Source: Fidelibacterota bacterium 46_43 (GTDB lineage: Bacteria; Fidelibacterota; Fidelibacteria; Fidelibacterales; Fidelibacteraceae). From it: a DNA stretch of 5,327 nt. Shown here in pieces: positions 1 to 5,327 of the stretch. The number at the start of each line of letters is the position of its first letter. Within the stretch, counting starts at the first letter, position 1. A program made the position numbers and the translations under genes. The notes under the pieces are model-generated. The model saw nothing but the letters and a program-made list of their open reading frames with translations, did no database searches and had not been told where the DNA came from. The stretch spans positions 1 through 5,327 of the forward strand of contig LGGY01000045.1 in assembly GCA_001509335.1 (NCBI GenBank), in the 5' to 3' direction.

Positions 1-50
1 ATTTTATTGTATACTATATTATGAAATTTTACAATTTCAACTTTTTTCTC

Positions 51-80
51 TTAAAATCACTGCACAAAATTTCTTATATT
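51..80 (+). promoter_or_regulatory. Possible sigma70-type promoter for the pgk operon
   Basis: TATATT at 75-80 is a good -10 match. TTAAAA at 51-56 matches four of six -35 positions, with an 18-base spacer. Transcription would start near 87 and give a leader of about 20 bases that includes the ribosome binding site. The region is so AT-rich that such matches arise easily. TATACT at 10-15 and TATATT at 15-20 are rival -10 boxes whose -35 boxes would lie outside the window. Confidence 0.25.
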
Positions 81-94
81 AAAAATCTGAAAAT

Positions 95-102
95 GGAGGT
101 GA
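95..102 (+). promoter_or_regulatory. Strong Shine-Dalgarno site of pgk
   Basis: GGAGGTGA is fully complementary to the 16S rRNA 3' tail and sits just before the ATG at 107, with 7 bases between the GGAGG core and the start. It fixes the pgk start. It is clearly stronger than the sites of tpiA, secG and the TPR gene, consistent with pgk being the first and highly translated gene of the operon. Confidence 0.85.
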
Positions 103-106
103 ATTT

Positions 107-1306
107 ATGGCAAGACTTACTGTCAACGATGTCAATTTCAAGAACCAAAAGGTTTTGGTCCGTGTCGATTTTAATGTCCCGGTGAATGACGCCGGCGAAA
201 TTACCAATGATTACCGAATCGTATCCTCCCTGCCAACCCTTCAAAAAATCCTGAACGATGGAGGATCTGTGATTTGTATGAGTCATCTGGGCAGACCCAA
301 AGGTGAAGCCGATCCAGCCTTTTCACTGAAACCGGTGCAAAAACGCTTATCCGAACTGCTGAACCGGGAAGTTAAATTTGCTGAGGACTGTATTGGCGAA
401 GAAGCTGAAAAACTTGCCGCCTCACTGAAACCGGGTGATGTCCTCCTCCTGGAAAACCTTCGCTTCCATAAGGAAGAAAAGAAAAATGATCCGGAGTTTG
501 CAAAGAAGCTGGCCTCCTATGCCGATATGTATGTCAATGATGCCTTCGGCACCTCCCACAGAGCCCATGCCTCGACAGTGGGTGTCACAGAGTATTTTGA
601 AAAGGTCATCTGCGGACTTCTCCTGGAAAAGGAGCTGGTTTATCTGAAAGATAAAGTGGAAAATCCTGCACGTCCCTTTACGGCTATTTTGGGCGGTGCC
701 AAAATCAGCGGTAAAATCGATACCATTCAACACTTGCTGAAAAAGGTGGATCATCTGTTGGTGGGTGGAGGAATGATTTTTACCTTTTATAAAGCCATGG
801 GATACGAAATCGGGAATTCCCTGGTTGAAGAGGATAAAGTGGATCTGGCGAAAGAAATTCTCGAAGAGGTTAAATCCTCAGGGGTTAATTTTCATCTTCC
901 CGTAGATGTCGTTGCCGCTGATGCCTTTGAAAACGATGCACCAGCCGTCATTGTCCCCGCAGATCAAATCCCTGCCGGAAAACTCGGACTGGATATCGGT
1001 CCGGAAACCGTCCACCTCTTTTCTGATATCATCTCCAAAAGCAAAACTGTCCTCTGGAACGGCCCCATGGGGGTTTTTGAGATGCCGAATTTTGCCATAG
1101 GGACTGAAGCAATCGCCAAAGCGTTGGCTGAAGCAACGGAAAAGGGGACGATCTCTCTGGTTGGCGGCGGTGATTCGGTAGCTGCCGTGAACAAACTGGG
1201 CTACAGTGATAAAATAAGTCATGTGTCTACCGGCGGCGGAGCCTCTCTGGAATTGATTTCCGGGCTCGAACTTCCGGCAGTGGCAAAGATTTCAGAAAAA
1301 GAATAA
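107..1306 (+). CDS. pgk: Phosphoglycerate kinase
   Basis: Cytoplasmic glycolytic enzyme that moves a phosphate between 1,3-bisphosphoglycerate and ADP, giving 3-phosphoglycerate and ATP. At 399 residues it has the normal bacterial length. The N-terminal substrate domain shows VDFNVP (20-25), R37, SHLGRP (59-64), LENLRF with R119, and NDAFGTSHRAHAS (144-156) with R152; these are the basic residues that hold 3-phosphoglycerate. The C-terminal nucleotide domain shows GGAK (196-199) with K203 close by, WNGPMGVFE (N318) and GGGDS (353-357), followed by STGGGAS. All expected signatures are present, with no frameshift. The ATG at 107 follows a perfect ribosome binding site. It is the first gene of an operon with tpiA 9 bases downstream; these two enzymes act on either side of GAPDH. 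Identification is essentially certain. Confidence 0.98.
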   Translation: MARLTVNDVNFKNQKVLVRVDFNVPVNDAGEITNDYRIVSSLPTLQKILNDGGSVICMSHLGRPKGEADPAFSLKPVQKRLSELLNREVKFAEDCIGEEAEKLAASLKPGDVLLLENLRFHKEEKKNDPEFAKKLASYADMYVNDAFGTSHRAHASTVGVTEYFEKVICGLLLEKELVYLKDKVENPARPFTAILGGAKISGKIDTIQHLLKKVDHLLVGGGMIFTFYKAMGYEIGNSLVEEDKVDLAKEILEEVKSSGVNFHLPVDVVAADAFENDAPAVIVPADQIPAGKLGLDIGPETVHLFSDIISKSKTVLWNGPMGVFEMPNFAIGTEAIAKALAEATEKGTISLVGGGDSVAAVNKLGYSDKISHVSTGGGASLELISGLELPAVAKISEKE

Positions 1307-1315
1307 AGGAATTTT

Positions 1316-2089
1316 ATGCGACGTTTATTGATTGCCGGAAACTGGAAAATGAATCATGGACCGTCCCAATCACGGGAATTCGGCCGGGACCTGAAAGCAA
1401 AGGGACTTCAGGATTTTTCCCCGGAAATCCTTTTGTGTCCGCCCTATGTCTCCATCCAGGCCCTGAGGGAATCCCTGGAAGGAACACCGGTTCAGATTGG
1501 AGGACAAAACCTCCACCAGGAGCCAAAAGGTGCATATACAGGTGAAATCTCCGGTGAAATGCTGAAGGAATCAGGTTGTGTCTATGTTTTAATCGGGCAT
1601 TCCGAACGCCGGCAGTATTTTTATGAGACGGACGATATGGTTCACATAAAAATCCTCAGGGCTCATGATGCCGGACTGGTGTCCGTTGTGTGCATTGGCG
1701 AGACCCTTGAAGAGCGGGAAAAAGGCATTACAAAGGATGTCATCATGCGTCAGTTGAAAGGCGCCCTGGAAGGGTTAAGCCTGGAAATTATGAAGACGAT
1801 TGTTTTGGCATACGAACCTGTATGGGCTATCGGAACAGGTAAAACGGCCACCGCCGGACAGGCACAGGAAGTCCATGCCCTGATCCGGAAGATCCTGAAT
1901 GAGTCTTTCGGTACCATTATCAGTGAAAATACCCGGATACTTTACGGGGGCAGTGCAAAACCCAATAATGCAGAAGAGCTTTTGTCTGAGGCTGATATTG
2001 ACGGACTCCTCATCGGAGGAGCCAGTCTGAAGACAGAAGATTTCTATACCATAATCGGTATTGCCCATCAACTTATGAATAAAGGATAA
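1316..2089 (+). CDS. tpiA: Triosephosphate isomerase
   Basis: Interconverts dihydroxyacetone phosphate and glyceraldehyde 3-phosphate in glycolysis and gluconeogenesis; cytoplasmic, usually a dimer. The 257 residues form a complete TIM barrel of usual length. Visible catalytic elements are GNWKMN (8-13) with N9 and K11, the electrophile H95 in IGHSERR, the general base E167 in YEPVWAIGTG (166-175), the flexible loop 6 that follows it, and the phosphate-binding segments YGGSAKPNN and DGLLIGGASL near the C-terminus. The start follows AAGGA (1306-1310), which overlaps the pgk stop region, leaving a 9-base gap, so co-transcription with pgk is very likely. The stop codon is 5 bases before secG. 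I see nothing irregular in the reading frame. Confidence 0.98.
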   Translation: MRRLLIAGNWKMNHGPSQSREFGRDLKAKGLQDFSPEILLCPPYVSIQALRESLEGTPVQIGGQNLHQEPKGAYTGEISGEMLKESGCVYVLIGHSERRQYFYETDDMVHIKILRAHDAGLVSVVCIGETLEEREKGITKDVIMRQLKGALEGLSLEIMKTIVLAYEPVWAIGTGKTATAGQAQEVHALIRKILNESFGTIISENTRILYGGSAKPNNAEELLSEADIDGLLIGGASLKTEDFYTIIGIAHQLMNKG

Positions 2090-2094
2090 ATAAT

Positions 2095-2430
2095 ATGCTG
2101 ACTTTTGTAATTATCATTCTTGTCATTGTCAGTCTGCTTCTGATTTCGTCCATTCTCATGCAGTCTTCAAAGGGCGGAGGCCTTGGCGGTTCTGCCTTTA
2201 GTGGGGGTATGGGAGGACTCAACAGTGTTTTGGGGGGACGCAATGCAGCAGGTTTCCTGGCTAAAGCCACCCAGTATCTGGCCATCGTCTTTTTTATTCT
2301 TATTATCCTCATCAATTTTATGGTCAGGGGATCCAATAACCAGAGAAGTGTGGTTCAGGAACAGGCGAAAAAAGGAGTTGTGACTTCTTCTTCTTCCCTG
2401 CCCAGACCCGCCGGCATCGACTTTGAATAG
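2095..2430 (+). CDS. secG: Protein translocase subunit SecG
   Basis: Small inner-membrane subunit of the SecYEG translocon, which assists SecA-driven export of unfolded proteins. The 111-residue protein has two hydrophobic helices, about residues 2-21 and 60-78. They are joined by the characteristic glycine-rich loop: LMQSSKGGGLGGSAFSGG, then GGR, then AAGFLAKAT before the second helix. That arrangement is diagnostic of the SecG family. A polar, serine-rich tail of about 33 residues follows helix 2; tails vary among lineages. The ribosome binding site AAGGA (2082-2086) lies inside the end of tpiA, and the gap to tpiA is 5 bases, so it belongs to the pgk-tpiA operon, an order seen in many bacteria. 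A tRNA-Leu gene follows after 108 bases. Confidence 0.95.
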   Translation: MLTFVIIILVIVSLLLISSILMQSSKGGGLGGSAFSGGMGGLNSVLGGRNAAGFLAKATQYLAIVFFILIILINFMVRGSNNQRSVVQEQAKKGVVTSSSSLPRPAGIDFE

Positions 2431-2459
2431 CCTACGGTCCCGGTAAAGGAATAAAAATG

Positions 2460-2493
2460 CGGCAATTCCGGAGAAAATCTTGTAGAATTGCTG
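2460..2493 (+). other. Inverted repeat (hairpin) after secG
   Basis: CGGCAATTC (2460-2468) can pair with GAATTGCTG (2485-2493), giving nine pairs including one G-T wobble around a 16-base loop. No T-run follows the stem directly, so it is not a standard intrinsic terminator. It could protect the 3' end of the pgk-tpiA-secG message after processing, or be chance in a short spacer. Confidence 0.4.
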
Positions 2494-2507
2494 ATGTAAA
2501 GAGTTTA

Positions 2508-2536
2508 GATTCCCAAAGTTTTTTTACATGGGAATC
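2508..2536 (+). other. Inverted repeat directly upstream of the tRNA
   Basis: GATTCCCA (2508-2515) and TGGGAATC (2529-2536) are perfect 8-base complements around a 13-base loop that contains seven Ts (2519-2525). The stem ends two bases before the tRNA's first base. Its position suits a structure that guides RNase P or endonuclease processing of a tRNA within a longer transcript. The T-run is in the loop rather than after the stem, so termination on the + strand is unlikely. Confidence 0.45.
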
Positions 2537-2538
2537 AT

Positions 2539-2622
2539 GCCCAGGTGGTGAAACAGGCAGACACACTATCTTGAGGGGGTAGCGCCCTATCGGGCATGCG
2601 GGTTCAAATCCCGCCCTGGGCA
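2539..2622 (+). tRNA. tRNA-Leu, anticodon GAG
   Basis: A complete 84-base class II tRNA reading CUC and CUU codons. Acceptor GCCCAGG (2539-2545) pairs with CCTGGGC (2615-2621), with discriminator A at 2622, the leucine identity base. The D-stem is GTG/CAC (2548-2550, 2562-2564) with the GG pair in the loop at 2556-2557. The anticodon stem is CTATC/GGTAG (2566-2570, 2578-2582) with one T-G wobble; loop 2571-2577 has GAG at 2573-2575. The long variable arm is GCCC/GGGC (2584-2587, 2592-2595). The T-arm is GCGGG/CCCGC around TTCAAAT (2598-2614). The 3' CCA is not encoded, so it must be added after transcription. The tRNA sits between secG and the TPR gene with no terminator on either side, implying it is cut from a longer transcript. 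E. coli also has a tRNA-Leu(GAG), leuU, directly after secG. Confidence 0.97.
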
Positions 2623-2650
2623 CAATACATTTGGAAACTGTAACAAAAAC

Positions 2651-2654
2651 AGGA
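2651..2654 (+). promoter_or_regulatory. Ribosome binding site that sets the TPR gene start
   Basis: AGGA is the only Shine-Dalgarno-like stretch between the tRNA and the TPR gene. It lies 6 bases before the ATG at 2661, 3 before the ATG at 2658 and 12 before the ATG at 2667. Spacings elsewhere in this operon are 5 to 8 bases, favouring 2661. It also rules against the TTG at 2631, which lies upstream of the site. Confidence 0.55.
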
Positions 2655-2660
2655 ATTATG

Positions 2661-3995
2661 ATGGCTATGAAACACAAAATACTGATCATATCGGTTTTAT
2701 TGCTGATATTTGGATTGTCCGCTTCTGGACAGGATCTGACAGCCCTTCAGGGCCAGATTGATCAGGCAAAAACAATGCTGGAAAACAATGACCTGATGAC
2801 TGCGGAAATGTTTGTACAGCAGGTTTTGGCACAGGATTCAAGTTTTGCCCCGGCTTACTATCTATTACATGAAATTGAATTGCGTCGGGGTAATCTCACC
2901 GAAGCCCAACAGGCAGTCCGGAAAGCAATTGATTTTAATCCCACCGACGAAACATACAGGGAACGTTTTGATCAAATCCGGGATCTGGTGAATATGATCC
3001 GGGACGGCCAACGGGAATATGACAGCGGAAATCCTGACAATGCAAAACGTGTCTACCTTCAGGTCATTGAAAAATATCCCAATTTTGCCGATACCTATTA
3101 TCGTCTTGGTGTGGTTGCCCTGCTGCAGGATGATCACGAAGCTGCTTTAAAATACTATAATGAAGCTATTGAACTGAGCGGTGGCGATGAAAAATATATA
3201 CGGGCTAAACGGGTAATGGTCCAGAAATATTACCAGGACGGACTGAATGCCTACAAGATCAACGACCTTGCAACTGCAGAAGAAAAACTCAATATTGCCA
3301 TATCCATTGATCCCACTTTTTCAACTGCCTATCAGCTCCTCGGTGCAATCAAACGTAAAGCCGGTGATATCGAAAAAGCCATTGATTATTTGCAGCAGGG
3401 TATCGAAGCCAATGCAAATGATGAAGCCCTCCGTTACAACCTGGCAATTTATTTACAGAATGTGGGAGAGCATCTGAAAGCTCTGGAACAATTAAAAAAG
3501 TGTGTGGAAATCAATCCCAATTATGATAAAGCCTATACAGTTATGGGACGGATATACCTGGACAGAAAGAATCTGAAAGAAGCTGAAGCAAGCTATGCAA
3601 AGGCTGTATCCCTCGACAAAACGTCTGCTGCCGCCTGGGAAGGTTATGGCGCTGTTTTGATGGAATTAGACCGTCATGAAGAAGCCGTTGAAGCCCTGAA
3701 AAATGCCGCTAAATACTCTCCCCGAAATGCCCAGGTTTACTATCGTCTGGCTGAAGCCTATAATTATCTGGAAAAATATGAGCTGGCCATTGAAGCGGCA
3801 AAAAATGCAACACAAATCAATTCCAATTTTGGTGCGGCCTGGTATGAAATGGGAATGGCTTATGCCCTGATGGGTAACAATGATGATGCAATCAATGCAT
3901 TCAACCGGGCCAGAGCCGATGCCCGCTGGCGAAAAGTTGCCGAATATGAGATTGAACAGATCCGGAAAGGTAAACCTGTTAGCCGGCGACAGTAA
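2661..3995 (+). CDS. Exported tetratricopeptide-repeat (TPR) protein
   Basis: About 444 residues. A lysine-containing N-terminus precedes a hydrophobic core (about residues 7-20) and a likely signal peptidase I site after A-S-G, before QDLTAL. No lipobox cysteine is present, so a soluble periplasmic or exported protein is expected. Nearly all the rest is about ten 34-residue TPR units, e.g. those beginning APAYYLL, ADTYYRLG, STAYQLLG, EALRYNLA, DKAYTVMG, AAAWEGYG, AQVYYRLAEAY and GAAWYEMG, many ending in the I-x-x-N/D-P type turn. A short basic tail ends in SRRQ. TPR arrays bind other proteins; no enzymatic domain is seen, so the specific role is unknown. The start is chosen by AGGA spacing; 2658 or 2667 are possible. 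It lies 38 bases after the tRNA and is closed by a strong terminator. Confidence 0.9.
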   Translation: MAMKHKILIISVLLLIFGLSASGQDLTALQGQIDQAKTMLENNDLMTAEMFVQQVLAQDSSFAPAYYLLHEIELRRGNLTEAQQAVRKAIDFNPTDETYRERFDQIRDLVNMIRDGQREYDSGNPDNAKRVYLQVIEKYPNFADTYYRLGVVALLQDDHEAALKYYNEAIELSGGDEKYIRAKRVMVQKYYQDGLNAYKINDLATAEEKLNIAISIDPTFSTAYQLLGAIKRKAGDIEKAIDYLQQGIEANANDEALRYNLAIYLQNVGEHLKALEQLKKCVEINPNYDKAYTVMGRIYLDRKNLKEAEASYAKAVSLDKTSAAAWEGYGAVLMELDRHEEAVEALKNAAKYSPRNAQVYYRLAEAYNYLEKYELAIEAAKNATQINSNFGAAWYEMGMAYALMGNNDDAINAFNRARADARWRKVAEYEIEQIRKGKPVSRRQ

Positions 3996-4012
3996 TGAGG
4001 TGATTTTTTTTC

Positions 4013-4038
4013 AAGGGGAGTAAATCTCCCCTTTTTTT
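4013..4038 (+). terminator. Rho-independent terminator after the TPR gene
   Basis: GGGGAG (4015-4020) pairs with CTCCCC (4026-4031) around the five-base loop TAAAT. Two flanking A-T pairs (4013-4014 with 4032-4033) extend the stem to eight pairs, and seven Ts (4032-4038) follow. It ends the transcript 20 bases after the TPR stop codon. On the opposite strand the bases after the stem are mainly A, so it works in one direction only. It separates the pgk-to-TPR unit from the HAD-acpS-nnr unit. Confidence 0.92.
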
Positions 4039-4052
4039 ATTACATTAATTTT

Positions 4053-4058
4053 TATATT
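4053..4058 (+). promoter_or_regulatory. Possible -10 box of a leaderless HAD-gene promoter
   Basis: TATATT ends 7 bases before the HAD gene's ATG at 4066. With a usual -10 to start distance, transcription would begin at or next to the A of the ATG, giving a leaderless message. There is no Shine-Dalgarno sequence in 4039-4065. A -35 box at the normal spacing would fall in the terminator T-run (about 4030-4036) and is not recognisable. The region is AT-rich, so chance matches are expected. Confidence 0.35.
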
Positions 4059-4065
4059 TTCATAC

Positions 4066-4758
4066 ATGAACATCAAGGCAGTCATTCTGGATCTGGATAA
4101 TACCCTGATGGATTTTGGCCATTTGAAAGCCAACTCCATCCGGGGCGCTATTACAGGGATGATAGAAGCCGGGATGGCCATTGATGAAGAAAAAGCTTTT
4201 GAAGAAATCATGGCCATTTATGAGGCAAAAGGCTGGGAATACCAGAAGGTTCTGGATGAATTCATTGTAAATCATGAGGGATTTCTGGATTATCAGTACC
4301 TGGCTGCGGGCATCACTCACTACCGGAAAGCACGTGAAGCCCAGCTAAAACCCTACCCCACCGTTTTTTCAACCCTGATTTCTTTGATTAAAAGGGGGAT
4401 TAAACTCGCCATCGTCTCAGATGCTCCGGCCAGAGAAGCATGGTTACGGCTTTATCAGCTGAATCTCCACCGTCTTTTCGATGTCGTGGTGACTTTCAAT
4501 GATACCGGTGTCACCAAACCATCACCTGATCCTTTCAAACTGGCTTTAGAAAAACTCGGGCTTTCTCCACAGGATGTGATGATGGTGGGGGACTGGCCCG
4601 AACGGGATATGGCAGGTGCCCGGCAGATGGGAATCCGATCTGTTTTTGCACGGTATGGTGACCTTTTTGACACCGTCCATTCCGGAGCTGATTATGAAAT
4701 ATGCCGTTTTGACGAAATCCTTAAAATTATTGAAAAAATTGAATCAGACCATGATTGA
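4066..4758 (+). CDS. HAD-superfamily (subfamily IA) hydrolase, probable phosphatase
   Basis: A 230-residue cytoplasmic protein with all four HAD motifs. Motif I is LDLDNTL with nucleophile D9 and acid D11; motif II is S118 in IVSDAP; motif III is K151 in TKPSPDPF; motif IV is MVGDWPERD with D176 and D181. The stretch between motifs I and II (about 15-110) is a helical C1-type cap, which sets substrate choice. Members use Mg2+ and an aspartyl-phosphate intermediate to hydrolyse small phosphate esters. From memory, the cap and the region after it resemble the TIGR02253 group, known from archaea such as Pyrococcus, but the substrate is unknown. The ATG at 4066 is forced: the next methionine lies after motif I. 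No ribosome binding site precedes it. Its last 8 bases overlap acpS, so the two are probably translated together. Confidence 0.9.
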   Translation: MNIKAVILDLDNTLMDFGHLKANSIRGAITGMIEAGMAIDEEKAFEEIMAIYEAKGWEYQKVLDEFIVNHEGFLDYQYLAAGITHYRKAREAQLKPYPTVFSTLISLIKRGIKLAIVSDAPAREAWLRLYQLNLHRLFDVVVTFNDTGVTKPSPDPFKLALEKLGLSPQDVMMVGDWPERDMAGARQMGIRSVFARYGDLFDTVHSGADYEICRFDEILKIIEKIESDHD

Positions 4759-5125
4759 AACAGGCATTGACATTGTTGAAGTATCCCGTGTCCAGCAAGC
4801 TATCACCCGGCACGGAAATCATTTTCTGAAAAAAATTTTCCATCCCGAAGAGATCACCTATTGTGAAGCGAAAACCCGAAAATATGAACACTATGCAGCA
4901 CGCTTTGCAGCCAAAGAAGCCTGCCGGAAAGCCCTTTTATCCCATCTATCCTATCATCCCGCCTGGACGGACATGTATATAGTGAATAACCCGGAGGGAA
5001 AACCCTTTTTGCGTTTAGATGAAAAGATAATGAAGTTCCTGACCATCCGATACCTCTCCGTCAGCCTGAGCCATACCCAGACTATGGCAACAGCTATTGT
5101 TTTTCTTGACATAGGAGAAAAATGA
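4751..5125 (+). CDS. acpS: Holo-[acyl-carrier-protein] synthase
   Basis: Transfers 4'-phosphopantetheine from CoA to the conserved serine of acyl carrier protein, switching it on for fatty-acid synthesis; cytoplasmic, typically a trimer. The 124 residues match the family's length. Visible signatures are GIDIVEV (5-11) with Mg2+ ligand D7, the ARFAAKEACRKAL block (50-62) with E56 as the second metal ligand and K55 beside it, NNPEGKP (79-85), and the C-terminal VSLSHT (104-109) with H108. The open frame extends upstream to 4616, but that extension lies inside the HAD gene and has no family similarity; the ATG at 4751 puts the conserved GID motif at the right place. No good Shine-Dalgarno is seen, so initiation probably depends on coupling to the overlapping HAD gene. 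It overlaps the next gene by 4 bases (ATGA). Confidence 0.95.
   Translation: MIETGIDIVEVSRVQQAITRHGNHFLKKIFHPEEITYCEAKTRKYEHYAARFAAKEACRKALLSHLSYHPAWTDMYIVNNPEGKPFLRLDEKIMKFLTIRYLSVSLSHTQTMATAIVFLDIGEK
5113..5117 (+). promoter_or_regulatory. Ribosome binding site of nnr
   Basis: AGGAG lies within the last codons of acpS, 4 bases before the ATG at 5122 and 7 bases before a second in-frame ATG at 5125. Either start is possible; 5122 gives the ATGA overlap typical of translational coupling, while 5125 has the more usual spacing. Confidence 0.6.
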
Positions 5126-5327
5126 TGACGTATCGTGTAGTGTCTTCTGAAGAAGCCGGACAGATAGACCGGTATACCATGGAAACCGAGGGCAAAGAAG
5201 GAAAAATCCTGATGAAAAAAGCCGGTATTTCTGTGGCTGATGCTGTTTTTGAAATATGCCAAACCCAACATATTTCCCGGTGCCAGATTTTTTGTGGAAA
5301 AGGGAATAATGGCGGGGACGGTGCCGT
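5122..5327 (+). CDS. nnr: NAD(P)H-hydrate epimerase (YjeF-type), N-terminal part only
   Basis: The first 68 complete codons are present; the gene runs off the window. The visible part fits the YjeF N-terminal domain: an opening VVSSEEAGQIDRYTME segment (6-21), the LMKKAG motif (30-35; more often LMExAG), then a strand followed by GKGNNGGDG (59-67), the glycine-rich loop that binds the NAD(P)HX phosphate and nicotinamide. This domain epimerises R- and S-forms of hydrated NAD(P)H so that the partner dehydratase can restore NAD(P)H. In most bacteria the protein is a fusion of about 500 residues with the dehydratase (nnrD) at the C-terminus, which cannot be tested here. An acpS-nnr pair is common in bacteria. 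It overlaps acpS by 4 bases and is the third gene of that unit. Confidence 0.92.
   Translation, partial: MMTYRVVSSEEAGQIDRYTMETEGKEGKILMKKAGISVADAVFEICQTQHISRCQIFCGKGNNGGDGA

Noticed and set aside
422..754. Minus-strand open frame inside pgk, and others opposite pgk, tpiA, secG, the TPR gene, the HAD gene and acpS
   Set aside because: They lie opposite well-identified genes, have no recognisable domains, and are expected shadows of the coding strand.
2488..2511. Possible promoter for the tRNA (TTGCTG with TAGATT)
   Set aside because: The spacer is only 12 bases, too short for a sigma70 promoter, and no other -35/-10 pair is convincing in the spacer.
2631..2660. TTG start at 2631 adding ten residues to the TPR protein
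   Set aside because: It lies upstream of the only Shine-Dalgarno (AGGA, 2651-2654) and would lengthen the signal peptide's N-region with no benefit; the ATG at 2661 has normal spacing.
2432..2689. Minus-strand open frame of 85 residues across the secG-tRNA-TPR spacer
   Set aside because: It runs through the tRNA on the opposite strand, and its PRAGFEP-like segment is the tRNA T-arm translated in reverse, a common false-gene artefact.
3997..4003. GAGGTGA, a strong Shine-Dalgarno-like sequence right after the TPR stop codon
   Set aside because: Only a T-run and the terminator follow; there is no start codon at a usable distance, so it has no gene to serve.
4004..4038. Bidirectional terminator because Ts flank the hairpin on both sides
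   Set aside because: On the minus strand the sequence after the stem is mainly A, so no U-run would form there; it works only for + strand transcripts.
4616..4750. 45-residue N-terminal extension of AcpS
   Set aside because: It is the HAD gene read in another frame; AcpS proteins begin just before the GxDIVE motif, matching the ATG at 4751.

Overview
This is a compact piece of bacterial chromosome with every gene on the + strand and almost no non-coding DNA. It holds core glycolysis, protein-export and lipid-cofactor genes rather than an accessory island. I see no mobile element, CRISPR array or defence system. The organism is a bacterium of moderate GC that uses Shine-Dalgarno sites of the AAGGA / GGAGGTGA type. 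It exports a TPR protein with a Sec signal peptide. The gene order and protein style would suit an FCB-group or candidate-phylum lineage (for example Marinimicrobia-, Calditrichota- or Cloacimonadota-like), but this is a weak inference and the window contains no taxonomic marker.

Layout: (1) An AT-rich leader (1-106) carries a possible promoter, a short AT palindrome and a strong ribosome binding site. (2) pgk, tpiA and secG (107-2430) lie 9 and 5 bases apart and form a clear operon. (3) A 108-base spacer with two perfect inverted repeats leads into a tRNA-Leu with anticodon GAG (2539-2622). (4) 38 bases later begins an exported protein made of about ten TPR repeats (2661-3995). It is followed by a textbook intrinsic terminator (4015-4038), the first convincing terminator in the window. 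(5) A second unit follows: a HAD-family phosphatase that may be translated from a leaderless mRNA (4066-4758), acpS overlapping its end by 8 bases, and the start of an NAD(P)HX repair gene (nnr) overlapping acpS by 4 bases and running off the window.

How they work together: triosephosphate isomerase and phosphoglycerate kinase flank the GAPDH step of glycolysis. SecG is part of the SecYEG translocon that would export the TPR protein. AcpS activates acyl carrier protein with CoA-derived phosphopantetheine. Nnr repairs hydrated NAD(P)H, a by-product associated with GAPDH. The main points of interest are the tRNA apparently embedded in a protein-coding operon with a hairpin directly against its 5' end, the uncharacterised exported TPR protein, and the possible leaderless start of the second unit. 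I did not find a clearly new biological system.
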